Below are positions 21,460 to 23,826 of a stretch of DNA of 23,826 nt, piece by piece. The notes under the pieces were generated by a model. It ran no database searches. It saw only the letters and a list, made by a program, of their open reading frames with translations, and was not told the DNA's origin. A program made the translations under genes and the position numbers. Location of the stretch: positions 1 through 23,826 of the forward strand of contig DAEG01000030.1 of NCBI GenBank assembly GCA_002495235.1, in the 5' to 3' direction. Positions within the stretch are counted from its first letter, which is position 1; each line of letters starts with the position of its first letter. This stretch comes from Euryarchaeota archaeon UBA287 (GTDB taxonomy: Archaea; Thermoplasmatota; UBA186; UBA287).

Positions 21460-23270
21460 CAGCAGCTCCTCTGGTGCTCCGTCAAATCCAGTGCCGATCC
21501 TTTCAGAACCGCGATGACATCGGCCGAGCCGTCGATCAGGGCATGTCGCGGTGCAAGCGCAAGGGAGTGGTATAATGCTGGAGAAGGATGATGGATCTGG
21601 CTTATTGCGTACGAATGGCGCCCTTCGCTCGCTGACAGTCTGATCTCGCCTTTGTTGTCCGATGTAAAGATCCCCTTCAGTCCGCCGTCCTCGATCACCA
21701 CAACATCACTATCCGTGTCCAGGTTTGCGATGGTGAATGATGTCTCCTGCGAGGCGTCCAGCCCCAGGATCAGAGCGGAGTTATCGCGGTCGAAGAACGC
21801 AGTGCTGACCCGCACATTATCGCAGTCCACGCCGCAGAGGGCCGGCTCAGAGAAGCGCCTCTCATCAATGCCGCCGTTCCACACGCCGTAGAGGCCGTTG
21901 GCCGGCATCACCCTTGCCAGCATTATCAGCCCGTTCGCCATCCCGTTGTTGAAGCCCGATCCGTTCGAGTAGTACAGCCCGTAGTGCAGGGTGCCGTTGT
22001 CCCAGGCCGGCTGGTAGTTCCGGTCTATGTACGCGAGCACCCTGTCGTACATCCCAAGGTCGCCGACAGCCTTGGCCGCGAGCAGCCCTGCTATCGTCGC
22101 CTCTGCGTCAGCGACCAGTATGAACGGGACATCGTACCCGCTCTCGGCGTTCGTGCGTTCAAGGATCCTGGACGCTATGTTCATTATGAACTCGACCGCG
22201 CCAAAGCCCATGTACTTCCACAGCCAGTTGGCAAGTGAAACGCTCTGTGTGAAGTAGGCCGTGCCGTCAAGGCAGTATCTGCCGTAGAGCAGTTTGGTGT
22301 AGCGGTACACATCGCCGGCCAGCGACGCGTCAAATGGCGACGTGTATGCCGCCTCCAGGAGATTCGCCTCCGGTATCGGTATCGGGATGAATATCCCGTC
22401 CTTCCACCGGTAGAGCGAGTGCACAAAAGCGATCGGCAGCCCCGCGCTCCTCGGAGGGACTATGAAGTTGTCCCCGACCCAGCCCAGCCAGTCCTCAACT
22501 ACCTCTGCGTAATCGGTTTCATGGGCCTCATCGTACAGCCTCAGCCCGGAGCTCCCCAGCATGTTGCATATGTAGAACACGGAGTGCGTCTCGCACGGCA
22601 CGCCGTAGCAGCCGTAGCGGTTCTCCCTCATCTGCCTGTAGATGGCCTCTGTTATGCTCGTGTGGTTGTAGGTGAACCTGAGAGTGTCGTTGTACGCCAG
22701 CGTGAAGTCATCGTCGTACCTGTGATCGTTTGTCACCAGCTCGTACAGGCCGAGCACGGTGTTGAAGTAGCCTGAGTACATTATGTTGGCAGGTGCTATG
22801 GGGTCGGGCGAGTAGGGTATGACGCTGCCGTCATTGCCGCTGAGCCCCTCTGTCCAGTCCCACCACGACTGCTTGTCGATGAGCCTCTGGATGAAGCTGT
22901 CTATTGTGTACTGGTAGATCTCCCTGTAGGCCGGCGTCCTCTCCGCAGCCATGGCCACAGCGTGCGAGCTGAAGGTGTAGTCGTAGCGTACGTCAGCGCC
23001 GAACGCCGCGAACGGCCGCCTGAGCGAGTCGAAGCCTGACGTGTCATTGATCGGTGCCAGCGCCCTGCGATACATCCAGTGTAGCATCCCGAGCTCCTCT
23101 TCGCCGAGCGAGGGATACCCGGAGGGATCCAGGGCAAGAAGTCTGTCCACCACCTCTTCCGTGCTGGTCTGTTTTTCTTCACCGATGCTGCTGAACGCCG
23201 TTACCAGCACGTACAATGTCAAGAGCAGGGCGAGAAACTTAATGGTTTTTGGTCTCGTTTCTTTTTTCAT
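21459..23270 (-). CDS. exported linalool dehydratase/isomerase-like protein
   Basis: About 600 residues (numbering from a possible upstream ATG at 23282; ATG 23270 gives a better basic n-region). An N-terminal helix (about 15-31) is a signal or anchor. The body resembles the Ldi family of (alpha/alpha)6-barrel enzymes: NIMYSGYFNTVLGLYE (166-181), FTYNHTSITEAIYRQM, then GVPCETHSVFYICN. Cys230 and Cys239 fall at the same 9-residue spacing as the catalytic Cys171 and Cys180 of linalool dehydratase-isomerase, as I recall them. The catalytic His of that enzyme (MYSGH) appears as Tyr172 here. A C-terminal region (about 500-607) is beta-rich. The substrate is unknown; a glycan or isoprenoid is conceivable. 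Confidence 0.7.
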   Translation of the reverse strand: MKKETRPKTIKFLALLLTLYVLVTAFSSIGEEKQTSTEEVVDRLLALDPSGYPSLGEEELGMLHWMYRRALAPINDTSGFDSLRRPFAAFGADVRYDYTFSSHAVAMAAERTPAYREIYQYTIDSFIQRLIDKQSWWDWTEGLSGNDGSVIPYSPDPIAPANIMYSGYFNTVLGLYELVTNDHRYDDDFTLAYNDTLRFTYNHTSITEAIYRQMRENRYGCYGVPCETHSVFYICNMLGSSGLRLYDEAHETDYAEVVEDWLGWVGDNFIVPPRSAGLPIAFVHSLYRWKDGIFIPIPIPEANLLEAAYTSPFDASLAGDVYRYTKLLYGRYCLDGTAYFTQSVSLANWLWKYMGFGAVEFIMNIASRILERTNAESGYDVPFILVADAEATIAGLLAAKAVGDLGMYDRVLAYIDRNYQPAWDNGTLHYGLYYSNGSGFNNGMANGLIMLARVMPANGLYGVWNGGIDERRFSEPALCGVDCDNVRVSTAFFDRDNSALILGLDASQETSFTIANLDTDSDVVVIEDGGLKGIFTSDNKGEIRLSASEGRHSYAISQIHHPSPALYHSLALAPRHALIDGSADVIAVLKGSALDLTEHQRSC

Positions 23271-23742
23271 GGATACACACATCTTTGTGTATTTTTCAGG
23301 TTAAATAGTTTTGCTGCTTCGGACGGCGTCGGCAGATACGGTCATAGTACAGGTCGAAGAGATGCCAGGTTTGATACAAATATAAAGCTTTCGTTTGAAT
23401 TGGCAGAGTTGCAACCGTGGGCCCAAAGCAGAATTCAGGCGTAAAAATCGAATGGTATAAATATAAAGAGACTAATACGGTATTACTCTGCGCCTGTGCA
23501 ACTGCTTTTTTCCGCCCGCAGCAGAAGGTGTATATCGAGCTGTGACCGCTATTTGTCAGTGCTGGAGCGGGATCTGAAAAAGCAAGCATCAGTAGATGCT
23601 CCGTCCTTCAGGGTCCGAGTAGCACGAGAAATGGACGCTGATGTTCTCTTCCTTTTTAGTATACAAACAAGATAGCAGGCACCAAGAGTCCACGGGGTGG
23701 ATTTCGCCCTGCCAAGGAGAGCTCCGATACCCGATCGCAGTC
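23271..23742. other. intergenic region with repeated TATA-like boxes
   Basis: No gene is supported here. A TATA-like element for the Ldi-like gene lies on the minus strand near 23300-23309. A 7-bp inverted repeat (ATACACA/TGTGTAT) covers the two candidate start codons. Two copies of a 15-bp element, GATACAAATATAAAG (23373-23387) and GGTATAAATATAAAG (23454-23468), 13 of 15 bases identical, look like plus-strand TATA boxes with no obvious gene behind them, so an unannotated small RNA or ORF is possible. Confidence 0.4.
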
Positions 23743-23826
23743 TTAGGCTGCGTCCATCGTCATGGTGCGCTGCATCTGCAGCAGGTCTTCAACCTCGAGT
23801 TGAGCGCCGCCGGACGGATTCGGACC
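23743..23826 (-). CDS. C-terminal end of a protein, 5'-partial
   Basis: Reading the minus strand inward from the right edge gives 27 codons (GPNPSGGAQLEVEDLL, then QMQRTMTMDAA) to a TAA at 23745-23743. The acidic, leucine-containing helix and tidy end look like a real protein terminus. Too little is present for identification, and the frame could be chance. Confidence 0.35.
   Translation of the reverse strand, partial: GPNPSGGAQLEVEDLLQMQRTMTMDAA

Overview
The window looks like chromosomal DNA of a GC-rich euryarchaeon, probably related to methanogens or ANME-type archaea. I base this on archaeal ribosomal protein L10e, an archaeal-type CoaD, an archaeal AsnRS, a methanogen-like NifB, TATA boxes 22-30 bp upstream of many starts (several transcripts look leaderless) and a tRNA intron with a bulge-helix-bulge (BHB) structure. 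I cannot name the genus.

Layout. Bases 1-3022 hold a tandem family of small, hydrophobic, extremely cysteine-rich proteins, most with signal peptides: one cut by the window edge, one decayed copy (843-1225) and three intact. Bases 3113-6655 carry purA, a BadF/BadG-type kinase/ATPase and a class I aminotransferase. Between the last two, on the minus strand, is a tRNA-Ser(UGA) interrupted in its T-loop by a 95-nt intron. Bases 6947-8830 form a compact plus-strand group: a 47-residue Cys-containing protein overlapping coaD, then L10e and a COG2426 membrane protein. Bases 8851-11450 are an AT-richer, decayed island: an ABC transporter with an internal deletion and frameshifts, two small genes facing each other across an operator-like repeat, and a possible transposase relic. 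Bases 11451-15438 carry tRNA-Cys(GCA), asnS, then a thiamin group (ThiD fused to a methyltransferase, TenA) and a RimI-like acetyltransferase. Bases 15456-18448 (minus) hold a hypothetical anchored protein and an ABC exporter with a secreted DUF192 protein. At 18520 a secreted double-rhodanese gene runs divergently. Bases 19644-23270 (minus) are an overlapping chain: a secreted linalool dehydratase/isomerase-like protein, a PKD-domain protein, a small ORF and a twice-frameshifted nifB. The C-terminus of another minus-strand gene enters at the right edge.

Themes. Many products are exported (Cys-rich family, double rhodanese, DUF192, PKD, Ldi-like), and cysteine or sulfur chemistry recurs. The most striking observations are the T-loop intron in tRNA-Ser, the Cys-rich tandem family, the exported Ldi-like/PKD pair and the ThiD-methyltransferase fusion. 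Several genes are broken by frameshifts; whether these are real decay or sequence errors cannot be settled from one sequence.
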